The notes under the pieces are model-generated. The model was not told the origin of the DNA. It made no database searches and saw nothing but the letters and a program-made list of their open reading frames with translations. Both the position numbers and the translations under genes were made by a program. Below are positions 31,151 through 41,401 of a stretch of 41,401 nucleotides of DNA, in pieces. Source of the DNA: Baffinella frigidus (lineage: Eukaryota > Cryptophyceae > Cryptomonadales > Baffinellaceae); NCBI GenBank assembly GCA_026770585.1, contig MU646930.1:119484-160884 (forward strand), given 5' to 3'. The first letter of the stretch is position 1. Every line of letters starts with the position of its first letter.

Positions 31151-32387
31151 GTGAGGGCGCCCTATAGACCAGAAAGAGGTCCTAGGCAGGTCCTAGAGCC
31201 CTACGGTAGGGCGTATGAGCCTAGTCGCCACTTAAGGGATGCTGACTCACCTGCTGCCATCCCTCCCGCGTCCCACGAAGAGGCACTTGCCTCCCACAAA
31301 GTGGCCTTCGCAGACTCTTCGATGATTATCTGTTGACACCTGTTTTTCTTTTATTTGATGGCAATGAAAATTACTACACAATTCGTTCTTACTGGTACTG
31401 TTCAATTGTTCTGGTAGTAATTTTCATTGGAATCAAATGAAAGAAAAATAGGTTTCCCCGGATAAATGTATGATCGTGGTACGAACCTCTCGGAACACTG
31501 CGGGCAACATTATCAAGTTAATTATTGAATTATTTCTTAAGGAAACATGCCGAAAGTCGGCAATTTTTGTCACTTTATTCCCGGATATCCGGGGTCTATG
31601 TGCCCCGTAGCCTCCCGAGCGGCAGGAATTGCTTGGTACAAAGTCACCTTATGAACCGACGTTTCGACCAGATTTCTGGTCGAAATTTTCTTGGAAGCCC
31701 ACTGTGTGGTGCCGCGTACACGACCACCACTCACAGCTCTAAAACACAGCAGAAAGGCCACGCCAGATTTTAAGTCGATGTTTCATTTTTACTACACAAT
31801 CCTAAAGTCTGATTCTACCTGGAAAACACGCCAAAAGTGTTGGGAATTGGAGTTCTGCGCCGCCGCAGTAATGTTTTTAGATAAGAATGTGTACCAGGGT
31901 GAGCCATCTTTGGCGAACGAGTGTGTATGAACATCCCACGTCTACCCTGGCATGGAAGAGAAGAGCGAAGTCTGAGGCCCGCGCAGTACCCTGGGCAAGT
32001 TGCGATCACACCAAAAGTATCCCTTAAGTGGCCAGCTCATCCGCCCTACCGTAGGGCCCTAGGACCTGCCTAGGACCTCTGTGGGGTCTGTTTGGACCCC
32101 CTGGCCACTTGGGGGACAATCCCCTTCTTCTTCTTAATTACCCTCAGAAAAAGACCTCGAGAGAGCCCCCCCAGCCTTTTGAAAAGTGATCAACTTACTA
32201 CTACTCTAATACCGCGATGTGGCGGGCGGGCTTGACTCCTCTCCGGGGGATAATCAAGGGCGTGTAACGACGTGGTGCATCTGGCAGGCGGAGTCGAGGC
32301 CGACCGTTGCTGTGTAGTGAGAGAGAGGGAGCGAGAGAGGGGGGGGGGGGCAGTGATAGAGAGAGAGTGTGAGAGAGAGAGAGCGAG

Positions 32388-32439
<52 letters not shown>

Positions 32440-33057
32440 GGGCCTTCATACCTTCATATATGCTCTCGACGCTGATCGCAATCAGACGACGAGAACGGAC
32501 GGTTCTGAGGCCGTATTCGGTTTTCAATGCATCATCATGTAAGGCGTTGCATGCTTCACCTTTTTTTCGCCTGCAAGCGCTGCACCCAGTGTACAGGGGT
32601 ACCTTACTCAGAAGACATCGCCCCCCCCGTAAGACATTCACTGGGCCCTACAGGGGATACCCCGCTCATAAGAAACTGCTCCTCCCCCCTAGGGACCACC
32701 GTAGGGCCCTAGGCGTAGGCCTACTGTAGGGTCCTAGGGGGGGGGGGGGTCTTATGAGCGAGGTACCCCTGTAGGCATAGGTCTACGCCCGTACTGTAGG
32801 GTCCTGAGTTGGTCTTAGGAGGGGGGGCGTTCTTGTGAGCGAGGTACCCCTGTAGTGACACCCAGGCGTAAGGGAAAGCCAGAGCATTTCTCCAAAAGAG
32901 ATAATAACCCGTGTGGGATGACCGGAGTGACTTTACACAGTCACGTCCACTAAGGAGATATAAGCCTGCACGTGACCGCGGATCTTTCCTCTCCTCAGTA
33001 AAGCCTCACTCGCACACGATGTCTCTGTGTGTCTCGAGCGCCCGAGCGAAACCATAA
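31151..33057. other. receptor 3' region: MITE-like elements and microsatellite
   Basis: It holds a half family C element (31164-31240), a foldback with family E core (31342-31450), a family C element (32019-32117), and a GA microsatellite (32318-32440). Nested family B elements lie at 32592-32855 around 32649-32774. A dispersed repeat (GGATGACCGGAGTGACTTTA) at about 32918 is shared with 30880. No exon with clear protein signal was recognised. Confidence 0.7.
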
Positions 33058-33227
33058 ACCATCAACCATAAACCATAAACATGAAACCCTAAATCCTAAA
33101 CCCTAAATCCTAAACCCTAAACCCTAAACCCTGAACCCTAAACCCTGAAGCCTAAATCCCGAACCCTGAACCCTGAACCCTAAACTCTAAACCCTAAACC
33201 CTAAACCCCAAATCCCAAAACCTAACC

Positions 33228-33280
<53 letters not shown>

Positions 33281-33542
33281 ACCGTAAACCGTAAACCCTA
33301 AACCCCAAAACCAACACCCCAAACCCCAAACACCAAACCCTGAACCCTAAACCCTGAACCATAAAATCCAAGCCCTTAACCCTCAACCCTTAATTCTGAA
33401 TCCCAAACCCTCAACCCTCAACCCTCAACCTTAAACCCTGAAACCTATACCCTAAACCCTAAACCCTAAACCCTGAAACCTAAAACCTGAACCTTAAACC
33501 CTAAACCCTAAACCCTGAACCTTAAACCCTAAACCTTAAACC

Positions 33543-33581
<39 letters not shown>

Positions 33582-33800
33582 ACCCTTAACACTGAATCCC
33601 AAACCTCCAACCCTCATCCCTAAACCCGCAACCCTATACCCCAACCCCTAAACCCTAAACCCTGAACCCTAACCCCTAAACCCTAAACCCTAAACCCTTA
33701 ACCCTAAACCCTAAACCCTCAACCCTCAACCATCAACCCTCAACCCTCAACCATCAACCCTCAACCCTCAACCCTGAACCCTAAACCTTAAACCGTAAAC
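33058..33800. repeat. CCCTAAA / CCCTCAA array, C-rich on plus strand
   Basis: This roughly 740-bp degenerate heptamer array (CCCTAAA, CCCTGAA, CCCTCAA) has its C-rich strand on the plus strand, opposite to the arrays of the minus-strand gene to its right. By the pattern seen at supported introns, this fits an intron of a plus-strand gene, here the receptor's 3' end. Confidence 0.9.
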
Positions 33801-33806
33801 TGCAAG

Positions 33807-33839
33807 CCTGTTCCCGAACGTCGAGTCGGAGGTAGTTAG
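33807..33839 (+). CDS. candidate terminal exon of receptor gene
   Basis: Directly after the CCCTAAA-type array, an AAG acceptor (33804-33806) is followed in phase 0 by ten codons (PVPERRVGGS) and TAG. Phase 0 agrees with the last tail exon at 31150 and would complete a receptor of about 320 residues. A second frame (FPNVESEVVS, then stop) is equally tail-like but out of phase. The evidence is only position after the array, phase and a nearby stop. Confidence 0.25.
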   Translation, partial: PVPERRVGGS

Positions 33840-33996
33840 TTGAGGTTTTCATGATCATGCAGGATACATGCATTACTACCAACACGGCCGCCTTGTATGC
33901 ACCCGATCCGACGCTGTACCTCAGCAGGGCTTAGAGGCACGTGCGTGTGTTCGGTTATGTGCATGTATTTACAAATCGAACAGATTCCATTCCAAA

Positions 33997-36900
33997 CTAC
34001 AACGCGTTGAGCTCCTGCTGCACTCGCTTGAACTGCAGGATCGTGAGCCCCAATCCTTCGTCATCCGTGAGCTCCAAATAGCCCATGCTCTTCGTGACGT
34101 CCTTCTCCTACCGGAAACAACTCCTCAGTGGAAGCTCCCCCGTACGACTGTTGGAGAAACAGGACAAGGGTTGTGCCAGGAAGAACTGAAACTAGTCAAC
34201 CGTGGAAGGGGTCTGATCAGCGAGCACCCTGCCACGCAGGGCTGGAGGGGGGGGTATTCCAAAGTCATCTTTTGGAGGGAAATGGTATTCAAAAGTCAAT
34301 TTTGGGAAGAAAACGGCTCCAAGGGCGACCCAATGGCTCAAAGGGCGACCCTGGAATACCCCCCCGAAGGGCCCTGCGTGGTCGAGCCAAACTGCACGGC
34401 ACTCATTGAACTTCTCGCGACCACCGAGGACCGTTCCACTCCAGAAGTACGTTCCGAGCCGCAAGGCTAGAGTGGTTCCTCGAAAACAAGGTCACACGCC
34501 GCTCGGAGGGTGGTCCTATGCTACTTCCGCATAGGCCAACTGTAGGCTCCCATGCCACGGTGGACCTTGTTCCCAACTAGCCTCTGCGCAAATAGCCTCG
34601 GTGAAGAGACCGGCAGGAGGGGGTCGAGGGCTGGGGAAAGTACAGGGCTACCTCGTTCATGAGAAAACCAACCCTCCCTAGGACCACCATAGGGCCCTAC
34701 GCATGGGCCTACTGTAGGGTCCTAGGGGGAGGCGTTTTCGTATGCGCGAGGAACCCCTGTACTTGACGGACAGCTCACGTAGGAGGACGTTTGACTCGCC
34801 ACGCGCGCTTGATGAGCTTGCGAGTGCTGAGCACAAACGAGTCGATGATCGCGTCGAGTTCCGCCTCGTCGAGCACGAACACCTTGGCCGTGTTGTACAC
34901 CTTCCCACACGAGGCTATTCAGGCGAACATAATAAAGTGTAGCAATGGCTCTAATTGCTGACTTTTGGCGTGTTTCCTGGGCAATAATCCATTAATCGAC
35001 TCAGGAATCTGTTCGCATAGATAGCCTCGTGTGGTCATCTCCACAAAAGAATTAATCAATTGCTTCTGGCGTAACGAAATTTACTACACAAATGCTCTAC
35101 CATCACTTTTATGAGCAACTCGAGTAGTAATTTCCGTTGCCCAAAAGCAATAAATTATTACTTTTACGGAGAGTAACCTTGTGCGCCGGGTCCTCGAAGC
35201 AGTCGACGACCATCGCCCGCTCATCGTTATCGTCGATCTCGCACGCATCGCGAAGAAGTCGCCCCTGCTTCTCCGCCGCAGCCTTGCCAGGCCCCGTTTC
35301 GACAGGGGCTTCGAGGCTTGCGCAGCCGACCCGAAACCCGAAACCCTAAAATCTAGAACCCACACTCATATCCGCACTTCCCCCAGGATTGTTGGGGGGG
35401 GCAATTGATTCAATCATAAGTAAAATTATTTATGCCATAGTAATTTCTTTTATGATTTCGCCTACGTCCTAGGATTTCTCCTATGAAACAATGAAAATGG
35501 CTCCAATTTCAGCCCGCGTGGCTGTACAGTGGGGCTTGATATGATTCGAAAGGAAGCATGGCTATTTCACAAAACAAGTTCCGGACCTCCGGTGTCCACC
35601 TATGGTGGGATTTTATTAAAAGAACCTAGAGGACCTAAAGAATAACGCTTGCATAAGCTCCAATTGCTCCAATTGAAAAGAAGATAACCTTAAGCGGGTT
35701 TCTGCCGCGATCCTCTGTACAGGGGGGGTTTGATGTGATCTAAAAGAAAGCATGGCCTTTTTACAGAACAAGTGTATGGTGGAAGTTCAAAGAACCCAAT
35801 CGGGGCTGATCCTAATCGGTTCCCACCCCCCTGCAGCGGTGTAACTCACGCCCAACCAGGCACCTCCCTCCCCGACGCATTTCTTGTGAGGCTTCGCGCC
35901 TCCACGAGGGATCAGGGATAGGGCTGGAGACTTCGCTCCATGGATTGAGGATCCTGCAGCGGCGCGGGTGCAGGGTGGGACCCGCAGCCTAGGTGCTGAT
36001 TCTCCTCATCACCATCTTTGCCGCGTCCTTCTTCGCTCACAATCAGACACGCCATCTCCTTCCTGGTTCTTTCCGTGTCCGCGGAAGAGCTCAGCTCTAG
36101 CTGGGGTAAGGTGCAAGGGCGAGGGGCTCAAGGCAGTCCGGGATTCATCCAGGGAGGAGGTGCCCATCGTGTCATCTTTGTCCCGAATTTTGTGACCCCC
36201 TGGCACGCACCACCGTGTGGGTAGTGAAGGTAGGAGCTATGCTAAAAAGGGCATAGCTACCATGGCACTCCATATACGCATACAGCGAGAGTAGACTAAT
36301 AATGAGAGTCAGATTCGACAGTCATACGTATATTGAGTGCCATGGTAGCTATACCCTTTCAGGATGGCTCCTACCCTCACTACCCACACACCAGATCCAT
36401 CCTTTCTCCTATGAATTCTTAGCAGAAAATTGCCCCCGATTGAACCAGAGATGGGGGGGGGGCGCGCGACCCCCCCCCCCAATACAGACCCGGAAAACAC
36501 TAACCATTAAAACACTTCACTTCGGGGGAAGCGGTCGCTGCACCCTTGCGAACCTGAGGCTGCATGCCGGACCGTTTTCGTGGCTGGCAACCCGGAGTTC
36601 CGTACAGTCTACACCTGAGCGCTCTTCCAGGGCAGGGCGGCTTGCAGAGCTCCTGCGGGAGGCTTCCTACTGTGGTGTCTAATTTATATAAATTGGTCAA
36701 CTCGAGGTTGGAAACCTGATTTGGTTTGAACCGTTTGGTAAGGGCGAGTGACTTTCTCTCTTTCTCAAGGTTTCTGTCCTTTCACCTTTCTCAACACAAC
36801 GTGTAGAGTGCACATGGCCTCTATCTAGGTCCTGCTCGGGGGGTTTGCATACAAGACGGCCTTGTTGGTAGTACAGTAATTGGTCTCTCCTCTGTTCTTT

Positions 36901-39900
36901 ACTAATTACTTCATCGTGTCCTTACTAAACGCACTTCGTGTTTTCCACCAGAACTTTCCCTAGAGGGTGCTTTCAGCAAACAGCAACGACAGAGGTTGCT
37001 TCAATTCCAATTTTTTCGTTTTCAATTTCATCCAGATGAGACTTCAGATCTTGATAAAACAGTTGGAGCTTTGTTGTAATGATTTCACTTAAGTGAGAGA
37101 GAGACCTTTATCACAACCAACACGGCCGCCATGTATGGACCCCCGCCGATGCAACCACACCGAGGCTATCTGCGAACAGGACCTACAGGGGTACCTCGCT
37201 CAAAAGAAACTGCGCCCCCCTAGGACCCTACAATAGGCCTAAAGAGTATGCATATGGCCCCACGGCGGTCATGAGGGGGGGGCGCTTTCTTATGAGCGAG
37301 GTACCCCTGAAGGGAGCGGCCATACAAACTACACGGTGTGATTTTGACTTAATGGCATCAAGTTTGACTTAATGGCATCACGCCGCCCCCCCACCATCTG
37401 TCGGGCGCAGCTTGTTGAGAACCAGTTCGTCTTCAGAATCGCCCAAGCTGATCTCCTCGACGACTGCCGGCTTGCTCTCGGAGCCCCCCACCGCCCTGGT
37501 TTAGGGTTCAGGGTTGAGAGTTTAGGGTTTAGGGTTTAGGGTTTAGGGTTTAGGGTTTAGGGTTTTCGGTTGAGAGTTTAGGGATTGTGGGTTTCTGGGT
37601 TTAGGGTTTAGGGTTTAGGGTTGAGGGTTTAGGGTTTAGGGTTTAGGGTTTAGGGTTTAGGGTTTAGAGTACAGGGTTTAGGGTTCAGGGTTCAGGGTTC
37701 AGGGTTCAGGGTATAGTGTCTAGTGTCTAGTGTTTAGTGTCAAGTGTTTAGGGTTCAGGATTTTAGGGTTTAGGGTTTAGTGTTTAGGGTTTAGGGTTTA
37801 GGGTTTAGGGTTGAGAGTTTTAGGGTTTAGGGTTTAGGGTTTAGGGTTTAGGGTTTAGTGTTTAGTGTCTAGTGTTTAGTGTTTAGTCTTCAGGGTTCCG
37901 GGTTCAGGGTTTGAGAAGGGTTTAGGATTTAGGGATTAGGGTTTAGGCTTCAGGGTTTAGGGTTTAGGGTTCAAGGGATATGGTGTGGGGTTAAGGGTTT
38001 ATAGTTTATGGTGTACCCGCCATCCCCCTCAAGTTTGCTCCGCTTCGCCCCCCCCTTTGCCCCCCCCTTCTCCTCCCGCGTCCTCTTCCCCTCACTTGCA
38101 ACCTTCCCCTCTTCCGGGGGGAACGCGTGGCCCGCATGCCCCCCCCCGTTGCTCGCCTTCTGAACCGTGGAGGCAGCGCCGGTGCTCGCCCCCACCGCCT
38201 TCACGCCCGCGGTCGCTTTCTGCCCCGCGCTGTTGAGAGACGCTGCGGCCGGACGGTGCTCCTGTTTGGACGATGCACCTCCTGCGGCCGCGGCCGCGGA
38301 GCCCGCCTTCGGGAGCGAGCTGGCGTTCGCAAACGCAGCTGGCTCGCGTTTGGCTTCGGCCGCAGCCTTGATTTTGCGATTGCGACGATTGACCATCTCG
38401 CGAAAGTCCTTCCAGATCTGCGAGAGATTGGTTATTAATTGCCAAACAACCAGCGCCAGCACCGCACATGCCCGACGCATTGTGCTACTTACTGTACCCC
38501 GTGTCAGCCGCCCTTACGAGCTGTTTCCGGAATGATTCGATTTTCACGTCTGCGGCACAGCGCGAGTAGAGTTACAGGGATTCTCAAAAATCACAAGAGC
38601 CCACACTGCTCGAGGGGCGGTGGGGGCTGCGTCCTGAGGTGGGTCCTTCTCCGAGGGTCCTAGGACTCAAAAGGATTGGCCTACCGCAGGTTGTGGCGTG
38701 CAGGTTCAGGATTTAGGGTGTGGGACCGCCACGCGCAAAGGTGCCCCTCCCCAGAGGTGACGACAGCATTTTCGAGTAGTCCCCCCATGCTAGGTGTGCG
38801 GTACAAATCCGTCAACTTTGGAGAGGAACAGAGACCGGTCTGACCAAATCGGTGCGCACAAACAGACCGAGACAGAGCTAGAATTCGGTGGCCTGACCTG
38901 ATTCTTCTCTTCCGCCGCCGGCACCGGCGTCTGGATCTGTTTCATATTTCGAGTTTAGGGTTGTCGCATTTCAGGGATGAAAAAGCCCTCGTGGAGACGG
39001 AACGCTCCCTAAGGTCCTTGAGGTTTTAAGAGCTCCCAACATAAGCGAAAACCTCGCCTTTCCGTAGAAAGGATCTGCAGAAAAAGCTTCTCACGGAAGT
39101 CAGCTCCGAGAGTCGTAAGAGAATGCTAGGACGAAAATATTAGGGTTTAGAGCTCAGGGTTTGGGGTTGAGGGTCTGGGTCCTCGACCTCTTTATGAAGC
39201 TGGGCGATGTCATCCTGCAGTTTTGTCGCGATAAACAACTTGATTACCTTCAGGCGTTGGCTCTCCCTGGTTGAGGGTTTAGGGGGTAAGGGTTTAGGTT
39301 TTAGGGTTTATGGGTTAGGGTTTAGGTTTCAGGATTTAGGGGTGTTGGGTTTAGGGTGTAGGGTTTATGGTTTATGGTTTATGGTTCATGGTTTATGGTT
39401 CATGATCTATGGTTTATGGTTTATGATTTAAGGTTAAGGGTTTATGATTTATGGTTTAGGGTCCAGGGTTCAGGGTTTAGGGCTTAGGGTTTTGAGTTGA
39501 CCGCGCCTTGTTCCGTTCCTCGTGAGAATCTTTCACCGCTGCGAGTGCATCCGCGAACGTCCAGTTGCCCCCCCCTCCTGGTTTAGGGTTTAGGTTTTGG
39601 GGTTTGGGTTTTAGGTTTCAGGTTTTAGGGTTTAGGGGTTGGGGGTTGGGGTTAACGGTTTGAGGTTTAAGGGTTAGAGTTTACCGCCCTCCCCGGTCAT
39701 CCGCATGACGGTGACCTGGTTTAGAGTTTAGGGTTCAGGGTGTAGGGTTGAGGGTTTAGGGTGTGGGGTTTAGGGTTTAGGGTGTGGGGTTTAGGGTTTA
39801 GGGTTTAGGGTGTAGGGTTTAGGGTTCAGAGTTTAGGGTTTAGGGTTTAGGGTTTGGTGTTTAGTGTTTAATATTTCGAGTTTAGGAATCAGTGCTTAGG

Positions 39901-41344
39901 GTTGAGGGTTCAGGGTTTAGGGTCTAGGGTTTAGGGTTTAGGGTTAAGGATTTAGGGTGACCGCTGCGAGAACAGCCGTGTACTTTGTCCCGGTTTTGCA
40001 GTGAAGAAGCACCTGGGGAAAGAGGCGAGCGTGTCATCTTTTATTGCCTCCCAGCCAGACGCACCCGCCCGTGTGTCACACATCCTTGCGCTGTCTCAGC
40101 ATGTGTTGGTCTCACCAATTCGGTGAGACCGGGCTCTTTTTCACCCGCGCGCACGTACCACGGAGATGAAACTCGGAAGCTTGTCTGGAGTGGCCCGCCG
40201 CAGGACGCAATGGGCTGCATTTATTTAGGACCTTTTCGACGACGCCAGTTCAACAAAGTCGTCTCTCTCACTCTCTCTCTGCAGGGGCGGCACCTTGTTC
40301 CCTTTCTTGCAGTGGGCGATGATGAGGTTTGTGAGGTTCGTCAACTCCCTTCCAATTCCAAGCAGCTTCCCGCTGAAGAAGTCATCTGGCATGCCCACGT
40401 AGTCGATCCCCTGCAACCCAACAACGCGGTATTATGTTATTACACGGTGAGCTACGAGAGTTTCGGATCCGCTAGATTTAGCGGTAACATGAACAAGCTT
40501 GCATCAGAAAATCCTTCAAGTTGACAGTCCCCTGACAAGTTGGCTTTGGATGAAAGGTCCGTAGTCCACCGTGTGGGTAGTTGACCACTTTTCAAAAGGC
40601 TGAAGGGCATCTCGAGGTTCTTTCTGAGGATAATAAAGAAGACGACGAACAAGCTGACCCAACACCGCAGAGCGGTGTTGGGTGTCCCGTTCCGGAGAAA
40701 AACTGACTTTAGTGCCAAACCTCCTGCCCGGAGGCAGACCCCTCCTAGATTCTTTCCTGCAAGGCAGCACACCGACCTTGGAGTCCGTGTGGATTTATGG
40801 AGAACCCAGGTTTACTCGGACAGAGCTAGACCTCCCTCCGCACGGCACAAACACGTGATGTGGCCCACATCCCAGCGGGGCGCGCTGTCACATTTAGGAC
40901 CTTTAGGATTGACGGATTCCCAACGTAGGCGGACCTCTCGCCCTTCCGGCAAAGACTCAAAACGACTAAAGGGTAGTGAAAATGGGTATCGAATATTAAG
41001 CTCACTCCAGCTCGGATACCTTCTTCTTCTGCGTGCCCGTGAGGCTCCCCGCTTTGTTGGCGAACCTGGTTTGGGGTTTAAGGTTTAGGGTTTAGGGTTT
41101 AGGGTTTAGGGTTTGGGGTTTAGGGTTTGAGGTTTAGGGTTCAGGGTTCAGGGTGCAGGGTTTACTCTTTGCTGCACCCGACACCCATGATCAGGGAGAA
41201 GCCCTGGTCGGACAGAATCCTGGTTTCGGGTTCATGATTCATGGTTCAGGATTTAGGGATTAGGATTTGGGTTTAAGGGTTCAAACCGGAAGTCCAGCTG
41301 CGCGCTCCCCGCGAAGAACAGGTTGATGGACGGGCCCTCCGACC
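33997..41344 (-). CDS. dual-specificity phosphatase-like protein lacking the catalytic Arg (5' partial)
   Basis: Fifteen exons join in phase: 41344-41287, 41219-41166, 41065-41020, 40410-40294, 40012-39962, 39715-39685, 39577-39502, 39266-39188, 38936-38898, 38417-38017, 37495-37395, 36096-35982, 35316-35178, 34900-34796, 34107-33997 (506 residues visible; the 5' end lies beyond the window). Exons 1-7 follow the DSP fold: INLFFAGSAQLDF, ILSDQGFSLIMGVG, GIDYVGMPDDFF, LTNLIIAHCKKGNK, then the phosphate loop VLLHCKTGTKYTAVLAA, and NWTFADALAAV. Cys and the upstream Asp remain, but the loop Arg of HCxxGxxR is Tyr, which should weaken or abolish phosphate binding. It may be a pseudophosphatase that binds or scaffolds. 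A helical segment follows, then a 134-residue Ala/Gly/Lys-rich region ending in a basic RTREEKGG...KRSK stretch. The C-terminus is acidic (SLGDSEDEL) and partly helical, ending FKRVQQELNAL. Exons 12 and 14 have weak acceptors. Confidence 0.87.
34641..34762. mobile_element. family B element, copy 5
   Basis: TACAGGGCTACCTCGTTCAT to the inverse GCGCGAGGAACCCCTGTA. It lies in the last intron of the phosphatase-like gene, about 33 bp downstream of the exon 14 donor. Confidence 0.8.
34903..35141. mobile_element. foldback abutting an exon, and family E hairpin
   Basis: CCCACACGAGGCTATT (34904) and AGATAGCCTCGTGTGG (about 35020-35035) are inverse ends of a foldback about 130 bp long. Its left end, read on the minus strand, is CCTCGTGTGGGAAG, immediately before exon 34900-34796, so the element seems to carry that acceptor. 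A family E hairpin (35071-35141, ACGAAATTTACTACACA) follows and lies about 36 bp downstream of the donor at 35178. Confidence 0.75.
35510..35775. repeat. direct repeat in phosphatase-like gene intron
   Basis: Two copies of roughly 75 bp, about 35515-35585 and 35700-35775, share GGTTTGATGTGATCTAAAAG-like and AGCATGG...TTACAGAACAAGT-like sequence. The interval is more AT-rich than its surroundings. No coding signal. Confidence 0.65.
36215..36390. mobile_element. foldback element
   Basis: GTGTGGGTAGTGAAGGTAGG at the left and its inverse CCTACCCTCACTACCCACAC at the right enclose further paired segments (AGCTACCATGGCACTC and inverse). Arms are about 60 bp each. It lies in an intron of the phosphatase-like gene. 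The interval 36391-37183 shows C- and G-runs but no recognised exon. Confidence 0.85.
37184..37309. mobile_element. family B element, copy 6
   Basis: TACAGGGGTACCTCGCTCAA and the inverse TTATGAGCGAGGTACCCCTG define the ends. It is followed at 37337-37381 by a short tandem duplication of TTGACTTAATGGCATCA. Confidence 0.85.
37496..38016. repeat. TTTAGGG array filling an intron
   Basis: About 520 bp of TTTAGGG and variants (TTCAGGG, TGTCTAG) run from the donor of exon 38417-38017 to the acceptor of exon 37495-37395. On the sense (minus) strand it ends ...CCCTAAACCAG|, so the last repeat forms the splice acceptor. Confidence 0.92.
39267..39961. repeat. TTTAGGG arrays filling three consecutive introns
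   Basis: The introns 39501-39267, 39684-39578 and 39961-39716 of the phosphatase-like gene consist almost wholly of TTTAGGG-like repeats (also TTTATGG). Each ends on the sense strand in AACCAG directly before the exon. Exons of 76 and 31 bp are embedded between them. Confidence 0.92.
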
Positions 41345-41401
41345 CTGTTGGGATATTTAGGGTTTACGGGTTTGTGGTTTGGGGTTTGGGGTTTGGGGTT
41401 T
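41066..41401. repeat. TTTAGGG / TTTGGGG introns at right edge
   Basis: The introns 41165-41066 and 41286-41220, and the partial intron 41345-41401, are telomere-like repeats interrupted only by the 54- and 58-bp exons. The last tract is TTTGGGG to the window end and precedes exon 41344-41287 on the sense strand. Confidence 0.9.

Noticed and set aside
33868-34470. A 200-residue plus-strand open frame
   Set aside because: It lies antisense to the last exon of the phosphatase-like gene. The minus strand there has matching phase, a stop codon and helical protein sequence.
14273-41344. A laforin-like single gene combining CBM20 and the DSP domain
   Set aside because: The two lie 16 kb apart with the receptor gene on the other strand between them. 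The phosphatase-like gene has its own stop at 33997 and the CBM20 protein its own signal-peptide start.

Overview
This window looks like nuclear DNA of a eukaryotic protist, most likely an alveolate alga such as a chromerid. The grounds are genes broken into many short exons (about 30-400 bp) with GT-AG introns, abundant interstitial copies of the plant-type telomere heptamer TTTAGGG, and a CBM20 protein with a signal-peptide-like N-terminus. The organism call is inference from style only. No rRNA, tRNA, CRISPR or prokaryotic operon structure was recognised. Both window edges end in TTTGGGG-type arrays, but each array abuts a splice acceptor, so they look like intron sequence and not chromosome ends.

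Three genes could be rebuilt exon by exon, with reading phases agreeing at every junction. (1) A minus-strand gene at 14273-17675 encodes a complete 170-residue protein: a signal peptide-like start followed by one starch-binding CBM20 domain. (2) A plus-strand gene from 18609 to at least 31150 encodes a seven-helix receptor resembling the Dictyostelium cAMP-receptor/GCR1 class of GPCRs. It has ten core exons (261 codons) and a set of repeated tail exons. (3) A minus-strand gene at 33997-41344 runs off the right edge. It encodes a dual-specificity-phosphatase-like domain whose signature arginine is a tyrosine, then a long Ala/Lys-rich and acidic tail. A fourth minus-strand locus (3520-12344) is a string of Ala-rich, helical exons, all phase 0 at both ends. 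A fragment of a further gene may enter on the plus strand at 132.

Genes 1 and 2 are divergent, with about 0.93 kb between their predicted start codons; genes 2 and 3 converge. No shared pathway can be read from the neighbourhood.

The most unusual content is in the introns. Many exons are surrounded by tandem partial copies of themselves ('exon echoes'), usually including the splice site and decaying outward. Telomere-like arrays make up whole introns and nearly always place the C-rich strand on the sense strand, ending at the 3' splice site. At least eight families of short inverted-repeat (MITE/foldback-like) elements occur, and in the receptor gene they sit again and again within 5-45 bp downstream of 5' splice sites; in two places elsewhere an element end appears to supply the 3' splice site.
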